A stretch of 64,000 nucleotides of DNA from Ananas comosus (Eukaryota > Streptophyta > Magnoliopsida > Poales > Bromeliaceae), in contig NC_033639.1 in NCBI RefSeq assembly GCF_001540865.1, positions 8,296,432 through 8,360,431 of the forward strand. The letters are read 5' to 3'. The translations under genes were made by a program, and so were the position numbers. Below, one piece after another: positions 1-10,200 of the stretch. Positions within the stretch are counted from its first letter, which is position 1, and each line of letters opens with the position of its first letter. The notes under the pieces are model-generated. The model was given only the letters and a program-made list of their open reading frames with translations. It ran no database searches and was not told the origin of the DNA.

Positions 1-46
1 TAGAATCAGAAAACAGAACTAGCAGCTCTGAAATAGAATGGAGACA

Positions 47-93
47 GCACAGGAGGCGGCAAACCCTTCCCACGAACAACCAATCCTCTGGTA
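47..93 (-). repeat. Family III module end
   Basis: On the plus strand an AGGAGGCGGCAAACCCTTCC block is closed by CAATCCTCTGG, so the arms CAG-AGG and CCT-CTG can pair. The same hairpin-bounded block recurs near 2.51, 57.67, 59.24, 60.11, 60.36 and 60.78 kb. Only this 3' end (minus-strand sense) is clear; the rest of the unit is degenerate. Confidence 0.4.
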
Positions 94-755
94 AAGAAAC
101 ACTCTCCGACTATGTAAATTGCACCAAGAGTCATCAACTTTTTAATCTTACTTTCAGCTTGATCTCCATTTCACAACCTTAAAATAGAACACTTCGATAG
201 GATCGAGTTCTGAGTAGACTTGCTGGGATTTCAGCTTAGAAGAATTCAGTTGAATCCATTTAGAAATGACCATATGTTTTGAAGGAGTAAAAGAACTCCC
301 AAAATTCTTCATGCAAAGTGAAAGAATCTAGACACCGTCAAATCAAGATTTGCTTAAAGCCAGTTGGGTAAAATTCCAAAGAATTGGCAGGGAAAAAGAG
401 GGGGGCGGGGAAAGGAGGGGGGGGGTTGTGTTTGGGAATTAGCAATCCAGAACAAGAAATACAAAAAAAGATACCAAAAGTGAACATTTCAAATAGTAAT
501 TTGCATGCAAATGCAAATGCCAAAACAGCCATAGAAGACATAAGCATCATAAAATTCTACTTTTCTGAAAAAATTACAACAAATAGAAAACAGAGAGAGA
601 GTAAACGGAGAATAACAAATATACCAGTATTAGTATAGATAAATACATCAAGATGAAAAACCGAAAGAAACTTCATTAAAAACAAAAGCATCATTATTAA
701 AACCACAAAATTATTACAAAAAAAAGATAAGCATGGTGTTTGGACAGGAAAGTAT
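94..755. other. Non-coding spacer with a G-rich run
   Basis: No gene is visible. A guanine-rich stretch at about 398-425 has three or four G-runs in a row and could form a quadruplex on the plus strand. The rest is A-rich single-copy-looking DNA. Confidence 0.4.
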
Positions 756-786
756 GGCTCAGATTCACCTAAGATCAATCAAAAGC
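756..786 (-). repeat. Isolated family I C block
   Basis: Plus strand reads GGCTCAGATTCACC followed by AAGATCAATC, the family I 3' end (minus: GAATCTGAGCC with box D-like CTGA). No B or A block follows; a tRNA-like sequence starts 35 bp away instead, so this is a truncated copy. Confidence 0.45.
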
Positions 787-819
787 AAAAAGTTTTTAGT
801 CCGACAATCCTACCATGCA

Positions 820-900
820 GTTTGATATGACCAATTTGGTCTGAGGCACCACATTAAGATTCTGGTCTGAAAGGGCGTGGGTTCAAATCCCAATCCCAAC
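820..900 (+). pseudogene. tRNA-Leu(AAG)-like pseudogene
   Basis: The stretch follows a plant tRNA-Leu cloverleaf from end to end. It has a decayed D arm with TTGGTCTGAGGC, an anticodon arm CCACA-TTAAGAT-TCTGG whose loop carries AAG after the invariant T, a variable arm GGTCTGAAAGGGC, and a T arm with GTGGGTTCAAATCCCA including the B box GGTTCAAATCC. The acceptor strands do not pair (GTTTGAT against AATCCCAAC), the anticodon stem has a mismatch and the A box is eroded. It is therefore a dead copy or the head of a tRNA-derived SINE rather than a working gene. Confidence 0.6.
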
Positions 901-1386
901 AGAAAACAACATTTCCGCCCACTGAGATCCTTGTTAGTGGGTACTGCATTGGTCAAATACCAGGTCGCAGGTTCCAGGATGTCCACAGACCCATTACATG
1001 GCTGAGCTCTAAGATTGAAAGGGAAGTCTTCTTTGCAACAGATGGACCATGAATCCATGAGAAGTTAAAAAGAAAGAGGCAGGGTCTTAGATTTTCGAAA
1101 CAGTTAAATTCTATAAGGAGCTCCTTAAAAAGGAGGATGGCTCCACTTGAGAACCCGTTAGATATGACTCGAAATTTGGTCATCGGTGTCGATTTTGTCC
1201 CTAATTTGCCGACAGCTTTGCGGTGCGACAAATTTTGAAAAATGATTTGGAAAGGGAAAAGTGGATGTCAGTGGTGGAAGCGGGGGACTCGGGCTGATCC
1301 AATACTAAAATAATTCGCTAAGAACTTCTCTTTTTTTTGCCCTAGAGGCAATACATTGCATTGTACTTCCATAATATTGTACTCCC
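901..1386. other. Non-coding spacer
   Basis: I see no module, gene or strong repeat here beyond scattered short pyrimidine runs. It separates the tRNA-like sequence from the Harbinger-type MITE. Confidence 0.35.
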
Positions 1387-1389
1387 TTA

Positions 1390-2174
1390 GGTATAGTTTG
1401 GTTTGGGGATAAGCAAAAAGTGGGTATTCTAGGGATAGGTATAAATTGAGGTATAAGCGGGGATTAGATCAATTTTGCGTTTGGATGAAAATTGGGTTAT
1501 TCTTGAGAATAAGAAAAATAGTGTTTGGTTAGGTAAGATGGAATAAGAATTAAAGTGGGTAGTTATAAATAAAAAATAATAATATTATTCTTTTCTTTAT
1601 ATTAGAATTTGAATTTTTATATTTTATATTTATATTTTAAAATTTATAATTTTAACTTTTAAATTTTAAATTTTGAAATTAAAATTTAAATTTAAAATCT
1701 CAAATTTCAAATTTTAAATTTCAAACTTTAAATTTAAGATCAAATTTAAATTTTAAAAAAATAAAATATCAAAATTAAATTTAAAATTTATTTAAATTTT
1801 AAATTTTAATTTATTATAATATTTAAATATAATTTATTATAAAATTTATTACAATATTTAAATATAAATAATATGTATTAATATAGTACAATTAATAATT
1901 TTATAATAAAAATAATGTATTATAATATATAATATATTATATTTATATAATTTAGTTTTAATTCATTTTATAATTTTAATTAAGTTTAAAATTAAGCATT
2001 GGAATAGCACTATTCCACCAAAATGGTGGAATAGTAAAAAGCTTGCTATTCCGGGATAACCGGGAATAGCAAGCTTTGGTCGGGATAAAATATCCTGGTA
2101 AAAAATGACCCCGTTTGGCGGAATAGCGGGGATAACTTTCGTTATCCCGTTTATCCCCCGAACCAAACGGGGCC
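1390..2174. mobile_element. PIF/Harbinger-like MITE with TTA duplication
   Basis: The left end GGTATAGTTTGGTTTGGGG and the right end, whose reverse complement is GGCCCCGTTTGGTTCGGGG, are imperfect terminal inverted repeats. Both are flanked by TTA (1387-1389 and 2175-2177), the target-site duplication of the PIF/Harbinger group. The interior is almost pure A/T with no transposase frame, so the element is non-autonomous. Related elements lie at 16954, 41182, 42925, 45298 and 55864. Confidence 0.8.
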
Positions 2175-2510
2175 TTAGTGAAGTACTCTTCTTTTTCGCC
2201 CGTGATTTTTTACCCTACAAAGGGTTTTCCATGTAAATCCTTGTGTTCTATATTTTCTTTTTCTGTTTTGTGATTTGTCTACTTTGCGATCGCCGTTTCT
2301 CGTTTCTGTTTGTGCGCTCCTCATAACAGAACCCAACCCTGTCCGAGAAAAAGGCTTTCTATATAAAACTCATAGCATGCAGAATGTTGCATTGAGGAAC
2401 AAAATCTTCCTTGTGACCTTTAAACCATGAGTATCAAAGGAGAAGAGGAAGGATTTACATTTGATATAACAGAATCATCAGCTCTAGAGGAGATGATGAT
2501 CACAGAGATC

Positions 2511-2680
2511 AAAGGAGGTGGCAAACCCTTCCCAAGAACACCCAATCCTCCATGAGCCTCATATAAGAGCAAGAAGTCAAGGCCTTCTAATTCCAGAGGA
2601 GAAGTCTAGCAAAGGAGAAATTATTGCCTGCACCTGGTGCATCCGGAAATTCTATACATCCTGTCTTGCCAACATAAACT
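2511..2680 (-). repeat. Family III module
   Basis: Plus strand has GGAGGTGGCAAACCCTTCCC closed by CCAATCCTCC (GGAGG/CCTCC arms). About 65 bp later comes the D block GAGAAATTATTGCCTGCACC with its palindromic GCACCTGGTGC core. The AGCATCATTGTGC block expected further on is not recognisable. This D block has the opposite orientation to the D blocks of family II. Confidence 0.45.
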
Positions 2681-2689
2681 TCACAGTAA

Positions 2690-3180
2690 TGATGTTAAGT
2701 GAATGCCGTGGCGTGGGGTCGTGCTAAGCACTTTCCGACAAAATAAGGCACAATGCATGCTGTACTATGCCAATGTGTGCCTTCTACAAAAGTAACTTGG
2801 ACACACTATGGTATAAAAATATATACATCTTTGGCACCGGCGTACTCTAATTGCTTATCTACTAATTTAAAAGAAGAGGGTTTTGCTATCGACAGAAGGG
2901 TTGTATCATGTCAATATCTTGTCGACCCGCTACGGCACTGGCGGTGACAATGGCCACTTAAATCCTTGCTTCACAGGATATAATATGACTCACATAGAAC
3001 TAAGTTCAAGATTACCCTTTCAATAGTCGATGTGCTACCCCAACATAAGATTCAGCTGCTCAAAGGCCACATGCACAAATCAATCATCCATGCCTCATAA
3101 ATTTATGTGCGTATGCATGTGTGCTTCTATGTATGTTATTATTATGCATATTCCAAACATATATACATATATACACATAC

Positions 3181-3224
<44 letters not shown>

Positions 3225-3660
3225 CCTGATCGACCCAAGTAGGGAGAGATCTCTCAGATTGGCAAAAATCAACATTGCCTCTGAAAAACAAAAAGGAAAA
3301 GAGCAAAAGAGAAACCCATTAACAGCAATAAAAAAAGAGGCAAGGAAAAGGGGACTAAAATTAAAATTAACAGAAGCTTGAAAGATATCATAGAGTTCGG
3401 ACAAACCACAGTAAATCAAAGCTCAGAGGCTATCAGTATATAAATAAAGGACATAAATAATATTACCAACAAATATAAGAGCAAAAAGCAATAAAATAAG
3501 AAAATATAGACCTGACAGTTCTGTAACAAAACCAAAAATCCCACTGATACAAAGGATTAAATATATAAAAGAAATTCTCTGCAAGTGTATGTTTCAAGAA
3601 AAAAAAGGGGCAAACAGATAAAGAAAAATGATGAATAGAAAAGGAAAAAGATTTGCGAAG
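2690..3660. other. Non-coding spacer with GA microsatellite
   Basis: No gene or complete module. A perfect GA run occupies about 3185-3222, preceded by ATAC/ATAT-rich DNA. The remainder is A-rich. Confidence 0.4.
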
Positions 3661-3790
3661 GGAGGCTCAGATTTGCCTTTGATCAGTCACATAATGAGTC
3701 AATCCTCTCCTCTGCCCTTGTCCAAACCCAGCCCCTATGAAAAACAAATGGCTGCAGTAATATTATCCAATCCGCCTTGCCATTTTAACT
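3661..3790 (-). ncRNA. Partial family I unit (B-C)
   Basis: Minus strand contains the B hairpin AATGGCAAGGCGGATTGG with distal arm CTGCAGCCATT, then GATCAAAGGCAAATCTGAGCCTCC split around box D-like CTGA (3661-3690). The 5' A block with ATGATGA is missing. It sits 150 bp downstream of the fuller unit at 3943-4218. The type is uncertain: a snoRNA-like RNA remnant or a duplicated exon. Confidence 0.35.
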
Positions 3791-3942
3791 TCTAATAGTT
3801 GATCGAAGAAGAAAACACTCCACGTATCCCCCGAAATGGGGGCTAACTATAGAAGATTACTACTAAGGGGATCTCAATAAAGGCTAAATTACAGAAAACA
3901 CCCCTGCACTTTTGCAACCTGTATCAATTATCCCTCATAAAA

Positions 3943-4218
3943 GGAGACTTAGATTCATTGTTGTTGATCAATCAGATGAAAAAATATGCCTCTTCTCTCC
4001 TCTTGCCTAAATCATTTCCCTCAGGGTTAACGGCTGCAGCAGTTGCACTGGTACCATCCATACTATCTTTGCCATCATAAACTTTAACAAGGGATCGGAA
4101 AGGAGCTTGAGACAAAGCAGTTGGATTATAAGATTACCTGCTAATGAGTGATACACCATCACCAGCTTTGCTTGTTCACCCCAAGCTGATGCGCTCATCA
4201 ATCATCATCACCGCCTCC
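3943..4218 (-). ncRNA. Family I unit (A-B-C)
   Basis: Read on the minus strand: GGAGGCGGTGATGATGATTG (A; terminal stem plus box C-like TGATGATGA), about 80 nt of extra sequence, TTAGCAG followed by a GTAATC donor-like site (about 4137), a pyrimidine-rich stretch ending CCTTTCCG, then ATCCC and the B block (GATGGCAAAG...CTGCTGCAGCCG), and the C end AATCTAAGTCTCC. Box D is mutated from CTGA to CTAA, yet GGAGNC and GNCTCC can still pair. At 276 nt it is longer than the usual 200-nt family I unit; the insertion before B resembles that in the 33.7-kb unit. No family is recognised with certainty. Confidence 0.4.
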
Positions 4219-4796
4219 TTATAATCACTCTGCTCAGAACCAAATCAGAATAGAATTCTTTTTTTTTTTTTCCTTTTTACTGTAAGACATTGTGAGTCCC
4301 TATGCAGTTAGAATAGGACTCATTGAATGCAATTCAAAAGTAAACAATTAAATTCACTCATTCATTTATGTGGTTCAAAATGAAAGGAAGTAGGGATGTA
4401 AACGGGTCGGATAACATCAGAACCATGATCTGGTTGGAACCGCGATCTGATTACAGAGCTCCCATCAGAACCGCGATCAGATCGCGCATTCCAATTTGTG
4501 GAGGGTTCCCAATCTGTATAGCAAAAAGTGACAAAGACAAATAAAAAATAAATAAATAAATCAATCAAATTGGTTGGTTAGATTACCTTAAATAAGTGTG
4601 TTTTAAAAGATAGAATAATACGCAAAAATCATACCCCAAAAAAAGAAAGAGCTGGTGATTAGAAGAGAAATTCACAACTGGAGATAAACAAAAGAAAAAT
4701 ATATGTAGTAACAATATGTTAAGTTATATACACACACGCACTGGTTATTCGATGAGAACCATGGTCGGACAAACGATCTGACTAATCCTAACCACA
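4219..4796. other. Non-coding spacer
   Basis: Contains a T/A run (4259-4271) and a short element beginning TAGGGATGTAAACGGG at about 4393 that resembles the start of the TAGGGGTG-type hAT elements further on. No gene is seen. Confidence 0.3.
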
Positions 4797-4885
4797 TTCT
4801 TGAGAAACTAGCATACTGCATCCCCATATACAGCATGCCACATCGTATCCCATTACCAGTAGCATTGATCCATCTAACCTTGCTT
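4797..4885 (-). other. Exon-like block related to B
   Basis: On the minus strand an acceptor-like TCTGTGTTCAG precedes AAGCAAGGTTAGATGG, which aligns with the family I B block GGCAAGGCAGCTTGGATGG. The frame stays open for about 30 codons (start KVRWINATGNGIRCGML). A GTTAGG donor-like site ends the block near 4796. This is either a diverged B module or a lone exon; no protein family is recognised. Confidence 0.25.
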
Positions 4886-5028
4886 CTGAACACAGAGTTT
4901 GCTAGACAATGAATTCAAATTTCCTTATCCAGCTTGAACTCAGGTGGGAACAAGATTTCTAAACGTAATTCGAATGTGCAAAAGCAAAATCCAAGCGGAA
5001 ATTTTATTCGAAATGGCTACGATGAAGT

Positions 5029-5325
5029 ATTTAAGTGCCGATTGGCATGGGCCGTATCGTGCCGACAAGATATATGCACGATACAGCCACTATGCCGATG
5101 ACACAACTCAACACCCTCTATTCTTTAAATTAGTAAGTAATTTTCTCAATAAAGTTCAAAAGATTTGATAAAGATATATAATAAACGGTTAGAATATTTT
5201 GTTGCTAAAGAAAATAAATATTTCATGCCATTGTGGGTTGGCACACATATATTTTTTGTGACCGGCAAGCACAGTGCCGTACCGTGCCGGCAAGTTTCCG
5301 GCACGAACCCGTGCCACAGCACAAA
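5029..5325. mobile_element. Old copy of the 47.3-kb hAT-like MITE
   Basis: The stretch matches 47310-47605 over most of its length. Shared segments include CGTATCGTGC, TCTATTCTTT, AGTAAGTAATTTTCTCAATA, TTTGATAAAGATA and the GGCAAGTTTCCGGCACGA-like end. Clear terminal repeats and a target duplication are no longer visible, unlike in the 47285-47625 copy. Confidence 0.55.
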
Positions 5326-5382
5326 TCATTGGCTAAGATATTCCTAGGATTAGCCCAATGTATATAAAGGAAAGGTCAAGAA

Positions 5383-5780
5383 GGCTCAGATTGGCTCACA
5401 TATCAGGACATGACGGCTTTTGGGCTCCCCAAAGTCTTGGAACGAAACACTGTTCTTAGGGACACGTTGTCTCTCCATCTCCAGTTGCATTAAAAGTGGG
5501 ACAAAATGGTTGCCTGCACAAGGCAGGCCATCCACAATTTGCCTTGCCAACTATTTTGAAGTTCAATGCATCAAACTGCAACACAAAGAAATACACTTGC
5601 CTAAACAAAATTTCAGGAGAAAGTTCAGTGACCGATGGTGCGATTTACCCAAAGCAAAGCATCAACACGAAAACCATGAACCCCCAAACCCTAAATTCAA
5701 TATCTAAACCAACAAGGCTGCAGCTAGAAATGGGGCTATATCCCTTCAAGTGGGCCAAATCATCATTGCCTTTCAGAGGG
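5383..5780 (-). ncRNA. Family II unit (A-B-C)
   Basis: Minus strand: GAAAGGCAATGATGATTTGG (A, 5751-5780), a middle with CAGCCTTGTTGG, B at 5494-5552 (GGCAAGGCAAATTGTGG with distal arm CAACCATTTTG), and C at 5383-5413 (CCAATCTGAGCCTT). Box C-like AATGATGA and box D-like CTGA are intact. The A block is preceded by a pyrimidine-rich CTGACCCTCCCTCTGAAAG. An upstream F block (GGAAGCTTGGAAGCGCTGCC) lies at 5883-5920. Confidence 0.42.
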
Positions 5781-6189
5781 AGGGTCAAAATAAGAAAAGC
5801 CGATAGCCAACAACAAAAAAAGAAGGGCCTGAGAATGAACTTCTAGAGGGAGACAAGAACCACGAGCTCTCACTCTAAGAGAGACAGGGCAGCGCTTCCA
5901 AGCTTCCATCTAGTCCTCACAAAAGTAGATAAGTCACCAAAGTAATGCTCAAAATTTCATGTTTGAGACTAACTTACGAAGCTAAATGCAGTAATAAGAT
6001 TTACCCAATTTGGGGTAAAATGTATGGAACTAACCTGAACTATAGGCCATTTTGAAATAGGCACACTTTCTCAAAGAGAATAAGTGTATTTGAGCACCAT
6101 CACAGGCTCCCATGAACTCACCCCAATTCAATGAAGTACAACCCACATTGTACAACAGTGCAAGGGACCCGTAGCATACTCTTCAGAAA

Positions 6190-6335
6190 CAGTGATGAAC
6201 TCACCAATCATCACTGTTTCAAGCTATAGAACAAACAGGGAACTTGCAGCAGTACTGAGTGAAATAGGTATCTTTTTGTCAAAGAGGAGAAATGGATGAA
6301 CTCACCAATCATCATCACCTCCTTATTATCATGCT
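6190..6335 (-). repeat. Two orphan family I A blocks
   Basis: Plus strand ACTCACCAATCATCACTG (about 6193) and ACTCACCAATCATCATCACC (about 6300) are reverse complements of A blocks (GGTGATGATGATTGGTGAGT). No B or C lies within 200 bp, so they are solitary fragments. Confidence 0.35.
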
Positions 6336-6355
6336 TGCTATTTTATGTGTGTGCG

Positions 6356-6358
<3 letters not shown>

Positions 6359-6402
<44 letters not shown>
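6359..6402. repeat. GA microsatellite
   Basis: Perfect GA dinucleotides for about 42 bp, ending in GGAGAGGAGAGG. Confidence 0.9.
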
Positions 6403-6406
<4 letters not shown>

Positions 6407-6548
6407 GAGAGGTGGGCTTTTTAAGAGATCGCCTGCTCAGCCTGGAAGGGGTCCCAATATACTGCGTCTTGCAGAGGCTGAGAATGAGGCAAACACTTCC
6501 AGAGGCAAAAAACCTTTAATGTGTTACTCTGGGATCCCAAGGGAGATA

Positions 6549-7080
6549 GGCCCAGATTTCATATCAGGGAAATATTTTGGCTAGAAATACTTCGGCTTCT
6601 CCAGGGCACAAGAAATTGCCTGCACCGGGTGTATAAGTACATCTCATACATCGCACTGCCAAAATCATAAGATAGAGGCATTAAAATCAGAAGTAGAGGA
6701 CCCAAAATTTGCATTGCCAACTGTTCTGAAGTTCAGTGCTTCAAACTGTAACTCACAAATGAACTTGTTTAAATGAAACTTAGCTGAATGTTCAATGACA
6801 AATGGTGCAACTTACCCAAAAAGAAGCATCGAATCTGAAACACAGAACCAAAACCCAAAACCCTATATTCAACATTCAAACCAACCAGTCTGCATCCCAA
6901 ACTAAATTGACTTTTAAAAAGAAGGTAAAGGTAAGAAAATATGATGGCCAGCAGCAGGACAAAATAATAAAAATGAAACAATTAAAAAGAAAAGCCTAAT
7001 AATGAATTTGGAAGGGACATCGGAACCATGAGATCTGGCTTCAAGGAAGGCAGGGCAACCCTTCCAACCTTCCAACCTTT
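6549..7080 (-). repeat. Degenerate family II unit
   Basis: Remnants only. There is a C-like GGCCCAGATTTCATATCAGG on the plus strand (6549), half of a B block (ACCCAAAATTTGCATTGCC, about 6700), the CCAGTCTGCATCCCAAA block that normally adjoins A (about 6887), and an F block at 7041-7080 (minus: GGAAAGGTTGGAAGG). A D block at 6608-6635 is in plus orientation, as in family III. Box C is lost. This looks like a family II/III mosaic. Confidence 0.35.
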
Positions 7081-7872
7081 CCTAACAAGAGCCACGAAAT
7101 TTTCTAACTTAATACTCATATATATCCCATTTGCAACAAACTTGTGAACTTTGTTCGACCATTGATAAAAGGACCTCAAAAAGAACCCAAGAACCTTGAA
7201 AAAAAGGATTAAACAACAAGAGAATGATGCTATCGGTAACTCAGGAGAAGAAAAGGTTCACTGCATTCATGATTTCACACAAGATTGGTAACAATTTAAT
7301 CAAACATTTCAAAGCCGATGCGTTGATTTCATAAATCCTCAAGAAACAGCAAAGGAATGTCAGGAAAAAAAAAAAAAGAGAATAAGAAAACCCTTTGTAT
7401 TGTCTGAAATCTGAACAGCAAATCAGATAAGTGGAAGAATGTTAATCTCATTTGTATCACCACGACCTTCTCCCACTGTCCCACCATAGAATATCTCATT
7501 AAAAACGGAGAAAAGAACACAGCAATAGCAGCAATACGTCGAAAAGAAAAGGATTTTGTTAAAAACATCAATATTCCACTATAGCAGACTGACCTTCTAA
7601 GAACAAAACCACAATAAAGCCACAAGACTGTGTGTTGGAAATGGAAAGAAGAATCATAATACTTAAAAATTGAAGGGACAAAAATTAAGAAAGGACTTCA
7701 CGAAAAATGTCGCAGAACCAAAGCAAAAACACTTGTTTAAACAACCCAATGAAAGAAAAAAAAAACTCCATAGAATCTCAGCAATAGTAAAATAATAGGG
7801 TTAATTGCATACAGCTCCCTGTAACTCCAAGAAGAAACACACACATGGAAATACAATGAGATTGGAGGAAGT
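7081..7872. other. Non-coding spacer
   Basis: A-rich DNA without a recognisable module. From about 7688 it matches the spacer that recurs before each C block of the 8-12-kb duplication (CCAAAGCAAAAACACTTG). Confidence 0.4.
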
Positions 7873-8072
7873 GAGGCTCAGATTCACCATTGATTGATCA
7901 AATAAACAAATCTCCTCTCTCTCTCTCTCTCTCTCTTTATCTCCCACGCTTCTTGTCCGAGTAAAACCCTTCATAAGGGCAAAGGGCTGCAGCAGTTGCA
8001 CTCATGCCATACAAGCTGCCTTGCCATCTTGACCTTCAAAATGGTATGGTGTCATCAATCATCATCGCCTCC
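7873..8072 (-). ncRNA. Family I unit (A-B-C)
   Basis: A compact 200-nt unit. Minus strand: GGAGGCGATGATGATTGATG, then a B hairpin with arms GGC-AAG-GCAGC and GCTGC-A-GCC around a loop of about 20 nt, a CCTTATGAAGGG stem, a GA tract of about 26 nt, and GGTGAATCTGAGCCTC. The ends pair as GAGGC/GCCTC directly beside box C-like GATGATGA and box D-like CTGA, as in a C/D snoRNA. It is far longer than the 70-130 nt usual for that class. The GA microsatellite differs in length between copies. First of four near-identical units to 11.75 kb. Confidence 0.48.
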
Positions 8073-8097
8073 CCCTTGCATACATCATTTCAACACA

Positions 8098-8100
8098 CAT

Positions 8101-8133
<33 letters not shown>

Positions 8134-8153
8134 CACACACACACACATACACA
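8098..8153. repeat. CATA/CA microsatellite
   Basis: CATA repeats pass into CA repeats just upstream (minus sense) of the A block. In the paralogous unit at 10.8 kb the same site has expanded to 477 bp of pure CA. Confidence 0.85.
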
Positions 8154-8426
8154 AGAAGGGGCAAGCTAGAGAGACTAGTCAATCCGTCACCTCCAAGCTG
8201 CCGCAAAAACGTAAATAAGGCGTTCACTAGCACAAAACCCTTAAAAATGAACTCACTAAGAATGTCGCAAAACCAAAGCAAAAACACTTGTTTAAACAAC
8301 CCAATGAAACAAAAAAAAACTCCATAGAATCTCAGCATTAGTAAAATAACCGGGTTAATTGCATACAGCTCCCTGTAACTCCTAGAAGAAACACACACTT
8401 GGAAATACGATGAGATTGGGGGAAGT

Positions 8427-8635
8427 GAGGCTCAGATTCACCATTGAATATCAAATAAACAAGTCTCCTCTCTCCCTCTCTCTCTCTCTCTCTCTCTATT
8501 TATCTCCCACGCTTCTTGTCTGAGTAAAACCCTTCATAAGGGCAAAGGGCTGCAGCAGTTGCACTCATGCCATACAAGCTGCCTTGCCATCTTGACCTTC
8601 AAAATGGTATGGTGTCATCAATCATCATTGCCTCC
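8427..8635 (-). ncRNA. Family I unit (A-B-C)
   Basis: Near-identical to the unit at 7873-8072: GGAGGCAATGATGATTGATG at the 5' end, the GCAGC/GCTGC B hairpin and AATCTGAGCCTC at the 3' end. The A block has GGCAATGATGA where the neighbour has GGCGATGATGA, and both keep the RTGATGA form. The GA tract is 30 nt. About 2.1 kb further right an almost exact copy occurs (10574-10782), so this unit belongs to a recent duplication. Confidence 0.48.
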
Positions 8636-8884
8636 CCCTTGCGTACATCATTTCAACACACATATACATACATACACACATACACAAGAAGGGGCAAGCT
8701 AGAGAGACAAGTCAATCCGTCACCTCCAAGCTGCCGCAAAAACATAAATAAGGAGTTCACTAGCACAAAACCCTTAAAAATGAACTTAATATACACAAAA
8801 TTTGTAAATCAACAATAAACTTCTCAACGGTTCAAGGGTTAATTTTATACAGTCCCCCAAATCCGACCATTATTTCTATTTCAA

Positions 8885-9058
8885 CCTTTAAGTAGGCCAA
8901 AATCATCATTGTAAAAGAAAAGCTAAGAAGCCAAGAAGGAAGCAAGGAAGAATGGCTTGACAACACGCTTACAATAGAGATAAGAAACCATGGGCTTCTA
9001 GTACGGAGAGGTAGGGCAGCCCTTCAAACCTTCCATCCTTTCCTCACAAAAACTCGAG
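8885..9058 (-). repeat. Family II 5' part (F-A)
   Basis: F block at about 9013-9055 (minus: GTGAGGAAAGGATGGAAGG) and A at 8890-8908 (ACAATGATGATTTTGGCC). No B or C follows before the next unit. An exact-looking copy lies at 12009-12178. Confidence 0.4.
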
Positions 9059-9347
9059 GATTTTCAGTGTGTCGCTCATGTAGTATATCTGGATCAAAAG
9101 CAGAGGAACTTCCTATAGAATTTCTTTTTGAGCAATGCTACTGAGCAGCATACTGCCTCAAAAGTGGAGGAGCTAGGGATGCCAATGAGTTGGATGAATA
9201 TCAGTCCAACCCGGTTCCAAATCCGAGTTTTTCCAGATCCGTTCAGATTTATTAAACTAACCTGAAAAAAGCGCAAAACTAGTGGATTTTTTATGCAAAT
9301 TGGCATTCCATGAACTAGCCAGTTAGGTATGAAGAAACTGAGAAGAA

Positions 9348-9703
9348 GGCTCAGAATGGCCCGTTTATCAGACACAACACTCGCTGGTTTTCTCAAACTA
9401 GAAGCAAGAAACAACAGGGGGCATGGCTATGTCCGGGAGTGACAGACTGTTTTTAGGCTCACCATCCATTCAGCATATCTTTTTTACTTCATATCTAAAG
9501 AGGCGAGCAAATGGTTGCCTGCAGAAGGCAGACCATCCAAATTTGCCCAAAAAGTTTAGGGACCAGCAGTGCAATTTACCCAAATAAAGCATTAAGAACT
9601 CGGACCATGAACACCCCAAATTCGAAATTCGAGAACTAAACCAGCAAGTCTGCATCCCAATTTAGGATAGTATCCCCTTGGGCGGGCCAATATCATCATT
9701 GCC
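9348..9703 (-). ncRNA. Family II unit (A-B-C)
   Basis: Minus strand: CTTTTGGTTTGGCAATGATG opens the A block (9681-9703), followed by GGCCCGCCCAAGGGGATAC and GGGATGCAGACTTGCTGG. The B block is at 9503-9548 (CAAATTTGGATGGTCTGC, distal CAGGCAACCATTTGC) and the C end at 9348-9378 (GGGCCATTCTGAGCC). Box D-like CTGA is kept. Part of the proximal B arm (GGCAAGG) is missing, so its stem is shorter. An F remnant with AGGGCAGCCTTTCC is at about 9775 on the plus strand. Confidence 0.42.
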
Positions 9704-9803
9704 AAACCAAAAGAACAGCTGATCACCGGCAACTGGAGCAAAAAAAGAGGAAGATGCTCCTAATAACGACAGTGCAGGGCAGCCTTTCCAATCCCCAAAG
9801 CTC

Positions 9804-9953
9804 ACAAACATTTAAGGGGCTGTTTGGTTCAACATTCGTAATATTCCAGGAATGCTGTATGTTTTATATGTGGACTAGCAAGTTCGTAACATTGATGATC
9901 ATCTAAGATGATTACATCAATATATATATATATATATAGAATTAGGCTACTAT

Positions 9954-9990
<37 letters not shown>
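9804..9990. other. Harbinger-like left end running into TA and GA repeats
   Basis: GGGGCTGTTTGGTTCAAC at about 9816 resembles the GTTTGGTTC terminal repeat of the Harbinger-like MITEs, but no matching right end is found. TA and GA runs follow. Confidence 0.35.
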
Positions 9991-9992
<2 letters not shown>

Positions 9993-10200
9993 TTATGCTA
10001 CTATACTATCGATAGTACTAAGCGTTTGGTGCTATCGAATTTTTGACCGTTGGATTAAAGGATGTGCAGTTAGGATGATAGCAGCCTCCTAGGGTTGAGT
10101 GGATGGTTGGTTGAATAGAATAATCTAACGGGTGAAAATGATCAAAATGATAGATCTAACGGCGGAAAACTTGGTAGCACTAAGTGCTTCGTGCTATATA
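9991..10200. mobile_element. TA-flanked MITE (ACTATCGATAGT family)
   Basis: Starts GCTACTATACTATCGATAGT and ends with TTGGTAGCACTAAGTGC, bounded by TA-rich tracts. The interior has the family's signatures GGTTGAGTGGATGGTTGG and GATCTAACGG. At least eight more relatives occur in the window. No coding capacity. Confidence 0.65.

Noticed and set aside
7873..8072. U3 snoRNA
   Set aside because: The size of about 200 nt and the box C/D-like ends fit, but the conserved U3 5' domain (box A and box A') is absent in every copy I examined.
9903..9960. Promoter TATA boxes in TA runs
   Set aside because: TA microsatellites next to MITEs produce many TATA matches by chance.
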